The notes: a model not told the origin generated them from the sequence alone. 6,064 bases of DNA from Pyrinomonadaceae bacterium (GCA_026786155.1 JAJAYR010000302.1:1-6064), one strand, 5' to 3'; counted from the first letter of the stretch, positions 1 to 5,978 are shown. Made by a program: numbers and translations.

Positions 1-200
1 CCCGAAAACGTTCCGGTGTATTTTCAAACGTCCCGCCCCCAACCCCGCCCCAAACGGCCGTCCCGCGTTTGGACTCTGAACGGTCGGCACATTGTTAAAA
101 AACTTAAATTACAGACTACTTGATGCCGTTGTCTGATCACTTTCAATCCTCTTTATCCCTGTCAATTTCTTCTTTGTTTTTCTCGTTTATTGAGTTAAAT
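1..200. other. Intergenic region after proC, no supported gene
   Basis: No convincing coding sequence is visible. The first 90 bases are GC-rich and contain CAAACG three times: direct copies at 25-30 and 51-56, and an inverted copy at 66-71. The last two belong to a short perfect hairpin, CCAAACG (50-56) with CGTTTGG (66-72) around a 9-base loop. The words CAAACG and TCCCGC are adjacent at 25-36 and separated by four extra bases at 51-66. Plus frame 1 is open from the window edge to a TGA at 121-123, so the tail of a rightward gene cannot be excluded, but its 40 residues resemble nothing I know. A pyrimidine-rich stretch at 143-170 has imperfect units of 9 to 10 bases. I see no clear terminator behind proC. 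Confidence 0.6.
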
Positions 201-1040
201 TTATTTTTTTCCCAACTCGACCGCGCGTTGATAAGCGGCGTAAATCGCTTTCGACAAAACGGTTCGCAAACCGCCTTTTTCCATTTGGTAAATCGCTTCG
301 GCACTCGTTCCGCCGGGCGACGTTACCATATTTCGCAATTCCGCCGGATGTTTGTGCGATTCGATGGCGAACAGGGTTGAGCCGAGCATCGTTTGCTGAA
401 CTAATTCTTTAGAAACTTCACGCGAAAATCCGAGATGAACGCCCGCGTCGGTCATCGCTTCCATCATCATAAAAATATACGTCGGTCCGGTCGCGCTCAA
501 AGCGGTCGCCATATCAATCTGTCGTTCGTTTTCGACATAAAGTTCTTTGCCCAAAGCGGTTAGTAATGTTTTAACCTGCGCCTTCTGCGCGTCGGAAACC
601 GCTTCGGCGCACGTCCACGCCGTCATTCCCGCGCCGATTTGCGAAGGCGTGTTCGGCATCGTGCGAACAATCAAATTATTATTCAACGCTTCGGAAATCG
701 TTTCGACGGTCGCGCCCGCGACGATGGAAACGACAATCTGCGTCGGTTTGATAGCATCTTTAATTTCCTGCAAAACGCCGCCGACGCGCTGCGGTTTGAC
801 GCACAGAACGACGATTGAATCATTGTCGGGCAACGAGGCGACGGCGGCAGAATTGTCGGCAAAAACTTCGATGCCGTATTTCGTTTGCAGTTCATCGCGG
901 CGATTCGGGCGCGGATGCGAGGCGGCGATTTGTTCGGCGCGAACGAGATTTTGCCGCAGCATTCCGGCGACGATTGATTCAGCCATCACGCCGCAGCCGA
1001 TGAAGGCGAGGCGCGTGTTTTTTAATAATTCGTTGTTCAT
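201..1040 (-). CDS. proC: Pyrroline-5-carboxylate reductase
   Basis: This cytoplasmic enzyme catalyses the last step of proline synthesis, the NAD(P)H-dependent reduction of 1-pyrroline-5-carboxylate to L-proline. The 279-residue length is normal for the family. The N-terminal Rossmann fold shows the dinucleotide loop IGCGVMAES at residues 14-22, then VKPQ at 81-84 and RTMPNTP at 126-132, both typical of ProC. The C-terminal dimerisation and substrate domain has SATGPTY at 182-188 (more often SGSGPAY) and the family signature VTSPGGTSAEAI at 239-250. The ATG at 1038-1040 puts the nucleotide loop at the usual distance from the N terminus. No clear Shine-Dalgarno is present: the 10 bases before the ATG are followed upstream directly by a palindromic repeat. 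The gene lies 66 bases downstream of the permease stop, so co-transcription is possible, but the functions are unrelated. Identification is firm and the gene looks intact. Confidence 0.97.
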   Translation of the reverse strand: MNNELLKNTRLAFIGCGVMAESIVAGMLRQNLVRAEQIAASHPRPNRRDELQTKYGIEVFADNSAAVASLPDNDSIVVLCVKPQRVGGVLQEIKDAIKPTQIVVSIVAGATVETISEALNNNLIVRTMPNTPSQIGAGMTAWTCAEAVSDAQKAQVKTLLTALGKELYVENERQIDMATALSATGPTYIFMMMEAMTDAGVHLGFSREVSKELVQQTMLGSTLFAIESHKHPAELRNMVTSPGGTSAEAIYQMEKGGLRTVLSKAIYAAYQRAVELGKK

Positions 1041-1049
1041 TGCTTTTAG

Positions 1050-1106
1050 TTTCAGGTTTCAGGTTCAAGGTTGGAAGACACTTTAACCTGAAACCTGAAA
1101 CCTGAA
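1050..1106. repeat. Palindrome of inverted heptamer repeats between permease and proC
   Basis: The left arm holds tandem heptamers TTTCAGG (1050-1056), TTTCAGG (1057-1063) and TTCAAGG (1064-1070). The right arm holds CCTGAAA (1087-1093), CCTGAAA (1094-1100) and CCTGAA (1101-1106). Bases 1051-1072 pair with 1085-1106 at 20 of 22 positions around a 12-base loop. The right arm touches the permease stop codon (1107-1109), and the left arm ends 10 bases before the proC start. In the leftward transcript no U-tract follows the stem, so it is not a classic intrinsic terminator. It could reduce read-through, stabilise the upstream mRNA end or mask the proC ribosome site; these roles are inference. Confidence 0.9.
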
Positions 1107-2210
1107 TTATTCGTAGCTCAACGCTTCCACCGCATCGAGCCGCGCGGCTTTCAACGCCGGATAAAGTGCGCCGAGTGCGCCGCCGATTAAACCGACGACG
1201 AAGACGATTACCAAAATTGCCGGGCTGATTTCGACTTCCAATGTCGTTACTTTCGAGAGTAGAAATCGCAGAATAATCGTCAGAATAATGCCGCCGACGA
1301 TGCCGAAAAAGCTGATTAAAAGTGCTTCCTGCGCGATAATCCAGCCGATTGCCGAATTGCTCATTCCCAAGGATTTCATAATGCCGATTTGCCGGGTGCG
1401 CTCGGTCACGGTCGTATACATCGTCAGCAAAATGACGAGCGCGGAAATCGCTGCCGCCACGCCGATAAAGACGTTCAGAAAAACATTCAGCGCGGGAACG
1501 CTCGACATATAAAGTTCTTCCAAATCTTTGGTGAGCAAAATTTGATTGTCGGAAAAGGTTTTGTGCAGCGTTTCGGCAACCGCTTCGGGAGCATAGCCTT
1601 CTTTGACTTTGACTAAAAACGCCGATGCCTTGCCGTCGCCGCCGAGTTGTTTCTGCATCGCCCGAAGCGGGATTTTGATTCGCGCTCCGGCTGCCGGTTC
1701 GTAAGTGCCGACAATCGTAAAATCGCGTTCGTAAAGTTTCACTTTATCGCCGACTTTGATTTTCTTTTGCTTTTGCCAGCCGGTATCAATAATTGCTTCG
1801 TCCGTGTTTTCGGCGAATTTGCGCCCTTCGATAATGTTCAGTCCGGCGATATTGGCGTATTCGTCAAAATTTACGCCGTCAATCAGACGGCTGCCGGTGT
1901 TGCTATCTTCGGCGGAAACGGAATTTTGAGCAATCGGCGCGGCGATTTTAACGCCTTCGATTCGTTCCAAATCCGGTTTCAGCGAAACGGGCAGCCGAAA
2001 CGATTCTGAGCCGCTTAAACCGAGCGTTCCCGAAGCGCGAAACATAATTTCCGCGCCGACATTGGCTTCACGATGTCCGCGTTCGCGCATCGAACCGTTC
2101 GTCAGACCGACGGTGAAAACTATCAGCAGAACGCCGACCGCAATGCCTAAAACGCTGACGAAAGTTCGCGCCGGACGATGCAGCATATTTGAAAAAATCA
2201 GATTATTCAT
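1107..2210 (-). CDS. ABC transporter permease, MacB/FtsX family
   Basis: This is an inner-membrane permease of the MacB/LolC/FtsX superfamily (type VII ABC systems), whose members couple cytoplasmic ATP hydrolysis to movements of an extracytoplasmic domain and serve in export, lipoprotein transfer or cell-wall control. The 367 residues show the family layout: one N-terminal membrane helix at about 17-38, a long periplasmic MacB-core-like domain at about 39-238, then three helices at about 240-264, 291-316 and 329-352. The cytoplasmic loop ERTRQIGIMKSLGMS (270-284) between helices 2 and 3 is the typical coupling segment, and the C terminus RLDAVEALSYE (357-367) is the usual family ending. The substrate cannot be told. 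No ATPase or membrane-fusion partner is in the window; upstream is a kinase and downstream is proC, so a partner must lie elsewhere. The ATG at 2208-2210 directly precedes the first membrane segment; no strong ribosome site is seen. Confidence 0.9.
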   Translation of the reverse strand: MNNLIFSNMLHRPARTFVSVLGIAVGVLLIVFTVGLTNGSMRERGHREANVGAEIMFRASGTLGLSGSESFRLPVSLKPDLERIEGVKIAAPIAQNSVSAEDSNTGSRLIDGVNFDEYANIAGLNIIEGRKFAENTDEAIIDTGWQKQKKIKVGDKVKLYERDFTIVGTYEPAAGARIKIPLRAMQKQLGGDGKASAFLVKVKEGYAPEAVAETLHKTFSDNQILLTKDLEELYMSSVPALNVFLNVFIGVAAAISALVILLTMYTTVTERTRQIGIMKSLGMSNSAIGWIIAQEALLISFFGIVGGIILTIILRFLLSKVTTLEVEISPAILVIVFVVGLIGGALGALYPALKAARLDAVEALSYE

Positions 2211-2219
2211 AAATTCTGT

Positions 2220-2248
2220 ATTTCAACAGGAATGACGAGATTTATCAA
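2220..2248 (-). promoter_or_regulatory. Possible sigma70-type promoter of the permease gene
   Basis: On the minus strand TTGATA (2243-2248) is followed after 17 bases by TGAAAT (2220-2225), a 5/6 and a 4/6 match to the -35 and -10 consensus. The start codon follows 9 bases later, which would leave almost no leader. The surroundings are AT-rich, so chance matches are likely. An independent promoter here would fit the 370-base gap between kinase and permease. Confidence 0.25.
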
Positions 2249-2267
2249 ATTTGAGTAATGGTTATTC

Positions 2268-2547
2268 ATTTTTAATTTTACATTCTTCATTCTTATAGAA
2301 GTTGAGAGGTTGAAATAATTGAATGATTGCAATGAAATTTTTACCGATTGAGCAGCGAATAGTTAATAGCGAACAGCGAATAACGCCGCCCACGCAACTG
2401 TTCGCTGTTCGCTATTAACTATTCGCTGTTCGGACAATGAAAAGTTTGTTGTCTTTGTTTCTTTTAATTTTTTCGTTCAGATGCGTAACTTCTATACCAA
2501 ATTTTTTATTCGGGGAGATTTAGAATGAAGAATGTAAAATCAAAAAT
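2268..2547. repeat. Long inverted repeat framing the kinase-permease gap
   Basis: Bases 2268-2293 are the reverse complement of 2522-2547 at 25 of 26 positions. The left arm contains imperfect tandem heptamers ATTTTAC (2275-2281), ATTCTTC (2282-2288) and ATTCTTA (2289-2295). A second pair, TATAGAAGTT (2294-2303) and AACTTCTATA (2487-2496), continues the same arms inward exactly, but on the right side 25 unpaired bases (2497-2521) separate it from the outer arm. A separate strong palindrome (2351-2430) lies inside. The 280-base unit with terminal inverted repeats resembles a MITE in outline, but no target-site duplication or transposase was recognised. It fills most of the 370 bases between the kinase stop and the permease start; nothing else there is firmly supported. 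Confidence 0.85.
2351..2430. repeat. Inner palindrome of inverted heptamers
   Basis: The left arm has four tandem heptamers: AGCGAAT (2354-2360), AGTTAAT (2361-2367), AGCGAAC (2368-2374) and AGCGAAT (2375-2381). Bases 2353-2380 pair perfectly with 2401-2428, and the stem extends to 2351-2380 with 2401-2430 with one mismatch, at 2352 with 2429, which would be a G-U pair in a rightward transcript. The loop is the 20 bases 2381-2400. A near-perfect 30-base stem is far beyond chance. No U-tract follows on either side, so it is not a textbook terminator, though it could still limit transcription from kinase into permease. Confidence 0.93.
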
Positions 2548-2580
2548 CAGCACGATAACACTCAGTTTTCAAGCAAATTT

Positions 2581-5268
2581 TTAGACGCGGCATTTTTTCA
2601 TATCAATCAGCACTTCTTCAATAATCTTTTTGTCCGGTTCGGTCAGCGCGTCCGCTTGGTCGAGGTCGCCCAAAATTTCCAGCGCGTTTAAGAATTGAGT
2701 TTTTGCCGGAGCAAACTCTTTCTGCCGCAATTTGATTTTGCCGAGTTGTTGATAAACTTTCGCCAAATCTAGTTTTGGCGCGGAGTTTTCTGAATCGTTG
2801 TCAACGATTTCTTCGAGCAGTTTCAATGCCTTCAACTGATTTTCGAGTGCCGACGGCAATTGATTATTTTCCGACTGCACTTTGCCGATTGCCGTGTAAT
2901 CCAATGCCATATCGCGCTGATATTCGCTTTTATCGGCGGCGGACGCGGCTTTTTCGCTGACGATTGCCAGTGATTTTTCGTAATTTTTTTGCGCTTCGGG
3001 AAAATTCTTTTGAAGGATGAAAATTTCGCCCAAGTGATAAAAACCGATGGCGCGGGAATGCTGCGTCGTTTCGTTTTTCGGATCGGCTTGAAAATTCGTT
3101 TCCGCCATTTCGGAGATTTTTCCGCAACTTTTCGCCGCGCTTGCCGCGTCTTTTTTGCCGAGATAAATCTGGCATTGGCGAAAATAAGCGACCCACATTC
3201 CGCGTCGCTGTTTGATGTCGGAAGGGAATTTCGCCACCAGCGGTTCGTAAATTTTTAAAGCCTTTTCGGTCTCGTTCAACGCCGCGTCCAAATCGCCCGT
3301 CGTGTTAAAAACGTCGCTCAAACGCGCGTAACAGCGGGCTAAATCGCCTTTGACCGCCGCGTCTTCGGGAGTTTCCGCCGCCAATTTTTCTAAAATTTCG
3401 AGCGCGGCGCGATAATGAACCAAAGCCTTTTCGGTTTCTTTATCCCACGCCGGAATGTCGCCGTATTGCATCTGCAATTTGGCGAGTCTTTGACGAAAAT
3501 CTGAATTGGCGGGATTTTCGGCGACGAGTTTTTCGCGCATCGTAAGCGATTTTTGATAAAGTTCGACGGCTTTTTTCGTATCGCTCGACCACCATAAAAG
3601 ATAACCGATTTGCTCGAAATCGTTGGCGAGTTCGCTTTGCTTTTCGGGATTCTGCGGGTCAGCCGACAAAACCGCTTCGCGCAAATTTTGCGCTTTGCGG
3701 TAACTTTCCAGAGCCGCTTTCGTATCGCCCAAACTCGGCTGATTCAATCGCCCTTGAATGTCGCCGACTTTTTCGTAAGCAGCGGCGAGTTCGCGCTGCA
3801 AATCGCGGTCGTCGTTCGATTCGCGTTCGAGATTGTCGAGATATTCCAAAGCCCGCGTCACCAAAATTTCCCGCGCTTCCATCGCGCCCGGCAGATTTTC
3901 GATTTTCGGGGAGATTTCAAAAATAAACGAACCGGCAATCTTCCGCACGTCGCCGAAGCGTTTTTCGGCTTTTTGCCGCTGCGTTTCAGCGCGATTCGCC
4001 TGCCAAACGGTAGCGACGATGCCGCCGACGAGCGTCAGCAAAATCAGCAAACCGGCGGCGACACCGAGACGATTGCGTTTGACGAATTTTTCGGCGCGAT
4101 ATTTGAAAGTATTCGGACGCGCTTTGACCGTCAAACCTTGCAAATGCCGTTCGATGTCGTTGGCAAATTCGCCGACCGATGTATAACGGCGCGACGGTTC
4201 TTTCCGCAAAGCCATCAAAACGATGTTATCCAAATCGCCTTTGAGCAGTTTGGGATTCGTCCTTTGTCCTTTGTCCTTTGTCCTTTGTTCGTGAGGCGAA
4301 TCTGGATTTTTATCCGGCGAAGGACGAATGACAAAGGACGAAGGACGAGCAGGTTCATCGGTCGAAACGACGCGCAGCATTTCCTCGAAACTATTAGTTT
4401 TGAAATCGAACGGGCGCGTGCCGGTCAGCAATTCGTATAAAACGATGCCCAGACTGTAAATATCCGAAGCCGTTGTAACAATTTCGCCGCGCATCTGTTC
4501 CGGGGAGGCGTAAGCCGGTGTCATCGCACGAAAAGCCGTCGCCGTTTGCGCCGCGTCCGCTTCAAAATCGAGAACTTTTGCCAAACCGAAATCGAGCAGT
4601 TTCGGTTCGCCGTCTTTCGTTACCAAGATATTTGAAGGCTTAATGTCGCGGTGAACTATCAGATTTTGATGCGCGAAGCCGACCGCCGCGCAGACTTTGA
4701 GAAATGGACGCAAGCATTCGGCAATCGAAAGCGCGTTCGTTTCGGCGAATTCCAAAAACGGTTTGCCTTCGATATGTTCCATCACCAAAAACGGTTCGCC
4801 CGCGTCCGATACGCCGCCGTCGAGCAGTTTGGCGATATTCGGATGATTTAAGGCGGCGAGAATTTGGCGTTCGCGGCGAAAGCGGTTTTCCGTTTCTTTA
4901 TCAACGATGGTTTGCCGGACGATTTTCAGCGCGACTTGCTGATTAAATTCACCGTCATTTCTTTCGGCTAAAAAGACTGCGCCCATTCCGCCGCGCCCGA
5001 TTTCGCGGATTATTCGGTAATTGCCGAACTGTTTGCCGGAAATTTCCGTTTCCGCGTCGTCGGTTAAAATCGAAGCCGCGTAAGGCGAAACGGTTTTTTC
5101 GAGAAACTTGGTGGCTTGATTTTCAAACGCCAGCAGAGATTCGATTTCAGATTTTAATGTTTCATCATCGCCGCAAAAATCATTGAGCCACGCCGCGCGT
5201 TTTGAAGTTTCCATCTCGGACGCGAGCGCGACGGCTTCTTCAATTTTTTGCCAGTTTTGTGAATTCAT
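2581..5268 (-). CDS. Transmembrane Ser/Thr protein kinase with TPR-like C-terminal region
   Basis: This 895-residue Hanks-type kinase probably senses through its C-terminal part and phosphorylates cytoplasmic targets. Residues 1-60 form the small N-terminal helical segment common before the kinase domain in this family (RAAWLNDFCG...EIESLLAFE). The kinase domain (about 84-375) has all catalytic residues: glycine loop GRGGMGAV 91-98, VALK with Lys115, Glu133 in helix C, HRDIKPSN with Asp208, DFG 226-228, SPE 255-257, SDIYSLG 268-274 and RRY 360-362. Residues 307-338, between helices G and H, come from a palindromic DNA repeat. One membrane helix lies at about 401-422. After it come a conserved linker (about 440-480) and roughly eight TPR-like units spaced about 47-53 residues apart (beginning near 493, 546, 593, 642, 689, 739, 786, 833), presumably extracytoplasmic. 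The ECF sigma gene 121 bases upstream suggests a sigma-kinase pair. Identification as kinase is firm; signal and target are unknown. Confidence 0.96.
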   Translation of the reverse strand: MNSQNWQKIEEAVALASEMETSKRAAWLNDFCGDDETLKSEIESLLAFENQATKFLEKTVSPYAASILTDDAETEISGKQFGNYRIIREIGRGGMGAVFLAERNDGEFNQQVALKIVRQTIVDKETENRFRRERQILAALNHPNIAKLLDGGVSDAGEPFLVMEHIEGKPFLEFAETNALSIAECLRPFLKVCAAVGFAHQNLIVHRDIKPSNILVTKDGEPKLLDFGLAKVLDFEADAAQTATAFRAMTPAYASPEQMRGEIVTTASDIYSLGIVLYELLTGTRPFDFKTNSFEEMLRVVSTDEPARPSSFVIRPSPDKNPDSPHEQRTKDKGQRTNPKLLKGDLDNIVLMALRKEPSRRYTSVGEFANDIERHLQGLTVKARPNTFKYRAEKFVKRNRLGVAAGLLILLTLVGGIVATVWQANRAETQRQKAEKRFGDVRKIAGSFIFEISPKIENLPGAMEAREILVTRALEYLDNLERESNDDRDLQRELAAAYEKVGDIQGRLNQPSLGDTKAALESYRKAQNLREAVLSADPQNPEKQSELANDFEQIGYLLWWSSDTKKAVELYQKSLTMREKLVAENPANSDFRQRLAKLQMQYGDIPAWDKETEKALVHYRAALEILEKLAAETPEDAAVKGDLARCYARLSDVFNTTGDLDAALNETEKALKIYEPLVAKFPSDIKQRRGMWVAYFRQCQIYLGKKDAASAAKSCGKISEMAETNFQADPKNETTQHSRAIGFYHLGEIFILQKNFPEAQKNYEKSLAIVSEKAASAADKSEYQRDMALDYTAIGKVQSENNQLPSALENQLKALKLLEEIVDNDSENSAPKLDLAKVYQQLGKIKLRQKEFAPAKTQFLNALEILGDLDQADALTEPDKKIIEEVLIDMKKCRV
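4255..4350. repeat. Heptamer palindrome inside the kinase coding sequence
   Basis: The left arm has four exact tandem copies of CCTTTGT (4261-4288) preceded by ATTCGT (4255-4260). The right arm (4317-4350) is a degenerate inverted series which on the minus strand reads GCTCGT, CCTTCGT, CCTTTGT, CATTCGT, CCTTCGC. The two arms match at 27 of 34 positions around a 28-base centre. The stretch is 96 bases, a multiple of three, so the kinase frame stays open. It encodes residues 307-338, a hydrophilic, Pro/Arg/Lys-rich segment (EQRTKDKGQRT and neighbours) in the usually variable loop before GDLDNIVL. It looks like a repeat that entered the gene and was tolerated. Confidence 0.92.
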
Positions 5269-5275
5269 AAAATTA

Positions 5276-5384
5276 TTTCACCACAGAGACACAGAGACAC
5301 AGAGTTTTTCAAGCAAAAGAATTTTTTTCTCGCTTTAATCTGCTTATTTTTCTTTCTCTGTGTCTCTGTGTCTCTGTGGTGAAA
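5276..5384. repeat. Perfect 29-base inverted repeat of octamers between sigma and kinase genes
   Basis: Bases 5276-5304 are an exact reverse complement of 5356-5384. The arms are built from tandem octamers: CACAGAGA at 5282-5289 and 5290-5297 with a partial third copy at 5298-5304, mirrored by CTCTGTGT at 5356-5363 and 5364-5371 and CTCTGTGG at 5372-5379. The 51-base centre is AT-rich and contains a small pair AAGCA (5311-5315) and TGCTT (5341-5345). The repeat begins 5 bases after the sigma stop codon and ends 7 bases before the kinase start, so it fills the whole junction. In the leftward transcript it would form a long stem whose 3' arm contains the only likely kinase ribosome site. Confidence 0.95.
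5278..5282 (-). promoter_or_regulatory. Candidate kinase ribosome binding site inside the palindrome
   Basis: On the minus strand GGTGA ends 9 bases before the kinase ATG (5266-5268). It is the only Shine-Dalgarno-like word near that start and lies in the outer part of the 29-base palindrome arm, so a folded stem would cover it. The functional role is inference; other genes in this window lack a clear ribosome site, so this species may not depend on one. Confidence 0.4.
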
Positions 5385-5389
5385 AAAAA

Positions 5390-5962
5390 CTAAACCGTCT
5401 GCGAGAGTTCCCGAAACAGCCAGAGTTTGGCGAATTGCCAATCGCGGCGGACGGTTTTTTCGGTTACGCCTAATACTTCGGCGATTTCGGTTTCTTTTAA
5501 GCCGCCGAAAAATCGCATATCAACGACGCTCGCTTTGCGCTCGTCCAACGCTTCGAGTCGCTGTAAGGCTTCGTCTAATTCGATAATATCGGCGGCGGAT
5601 TGTTCGGGCAGCACGTCGAAATCTTCGATGGAAAATCTCTGCGCCGCGCCGCCGCGTTTTTCGGCATTGTGCTGGCGGGCGTGGTCAACCAGAATCTGCC
5701 GCATCACGCGCGAGGCGATGCCGAAAAAATGCGTCCGGTTTTCCGCCGACAAAACCGTCTGGTCAACCATTCGTAAATATGCTTCGTGAACCAGTGCCGT
5801 CGGCTGCAAAGTGTGGTCGCCTCTTTCGCGGCTCAAATATCTTCGCGCCTGCCGTTTGAGTTCATCGTAAACAAGCGGAAAAAGTCGTTCCGCCGCGCTT
5901 TTATCGCCCGTGCGCCACTCCTGCAAAATCCCTGTAACGTCGTGAGTATTTTCGTCAAACAT
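5390..5962 (-). CDS. ECF-type RNA polymerase sigma factor (Sigma70_ECF, kinase-linked type)
   Basis: This 190-residue sigma factor directs RNA polymerase to a specific promoter set. It has the two conserved parts of ECF sigmas: region 2 (about 20-95) with FPLVYDELKRQARRYL (28-43), ALVHEAYLRM (56-65) and HFFGIASRVMRQILVDHAR (about 78-96), and region 4 (about 130-186) with DMRFFGGLKETEIAEVLG and the helix-turn-helix TEKTVRRDWQFAKLWL. These phrases match the Sigma70_ECF / Sig-70_X6 family, frequent in Acidobacteriota and Planctomycetota beside Ser/Thr kinases. No anti-sigma gene is seen; a kinase follows instead. In region 2.2, where most ECF sigmas carry an acidic D-A-E-D type motif, this protein has Gln53-Pro54-Thr55-Ala56, a possible phospho-control site. 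The ATG at 5960-5962 gives a normal N terminus; no clear ribosome site precedes it. Family assignment is firm, the regulon unknown. Confidence 0.95.
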   Translation of the reverse strand: MFDENTHDVTGILQEWRTGDKSAAERLFPLVYDELKRQARRYLSRERGDHTLQPTALVHEAYLRMVDQTVLSAENRTHFFGIASRVMRQILVDHARQHNAEKRGGAAQRFSIEDFDVLPEQSAADIIELDEALQRLEALDERKASVVDMRFFGGLKETEIAEVLGVTEKTVRRDWQFAKLWLFRELSQTV

Positions 5963-5978
5963 ATATTATTTTATGGCG

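Noticed and set aside
120..380. 86-codon plus-strand frame after the GC-rich patch
   Set aside because: Its second half is antisense to the proC C terminus, and its first half is a low-complexity Ser/Leu/Phe run from AT-rich DNA; no ribosome site is seen.
547..1086. 179-codon open frame on the plus strand opposite proC
   Set aside because: It is the antisense shadow of a clearly identified proC, and its Ser/Thr/Ala/Arg-rich translation shows no domain.
1050..1106. Intrinsic terminator between permease and proC
   Set aside because: The stem is strong, but no run of U follows it in the transcribed direction and the loop is large, so the standard signature is missing.
2268..2547. Insertion sequence
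   Set aside because: No transposase or remnant is encoded in the 280 bases and no target duplication could be identified; it is at most a non-autonomous element.
4261..4350. CRISPR array
   Set aside because: The units are only 7 bases, tandem and without spacers, and the two arms are inverted to each other.
3610..4440. 276-codon open frame on the plus strand opposite the kinase
   Set aside because: The kinase on the other strand has complete catalytic motifs and TPR periodicity across this span; the plus frame is Phe/Arg-rich antisense with no recognisable family.
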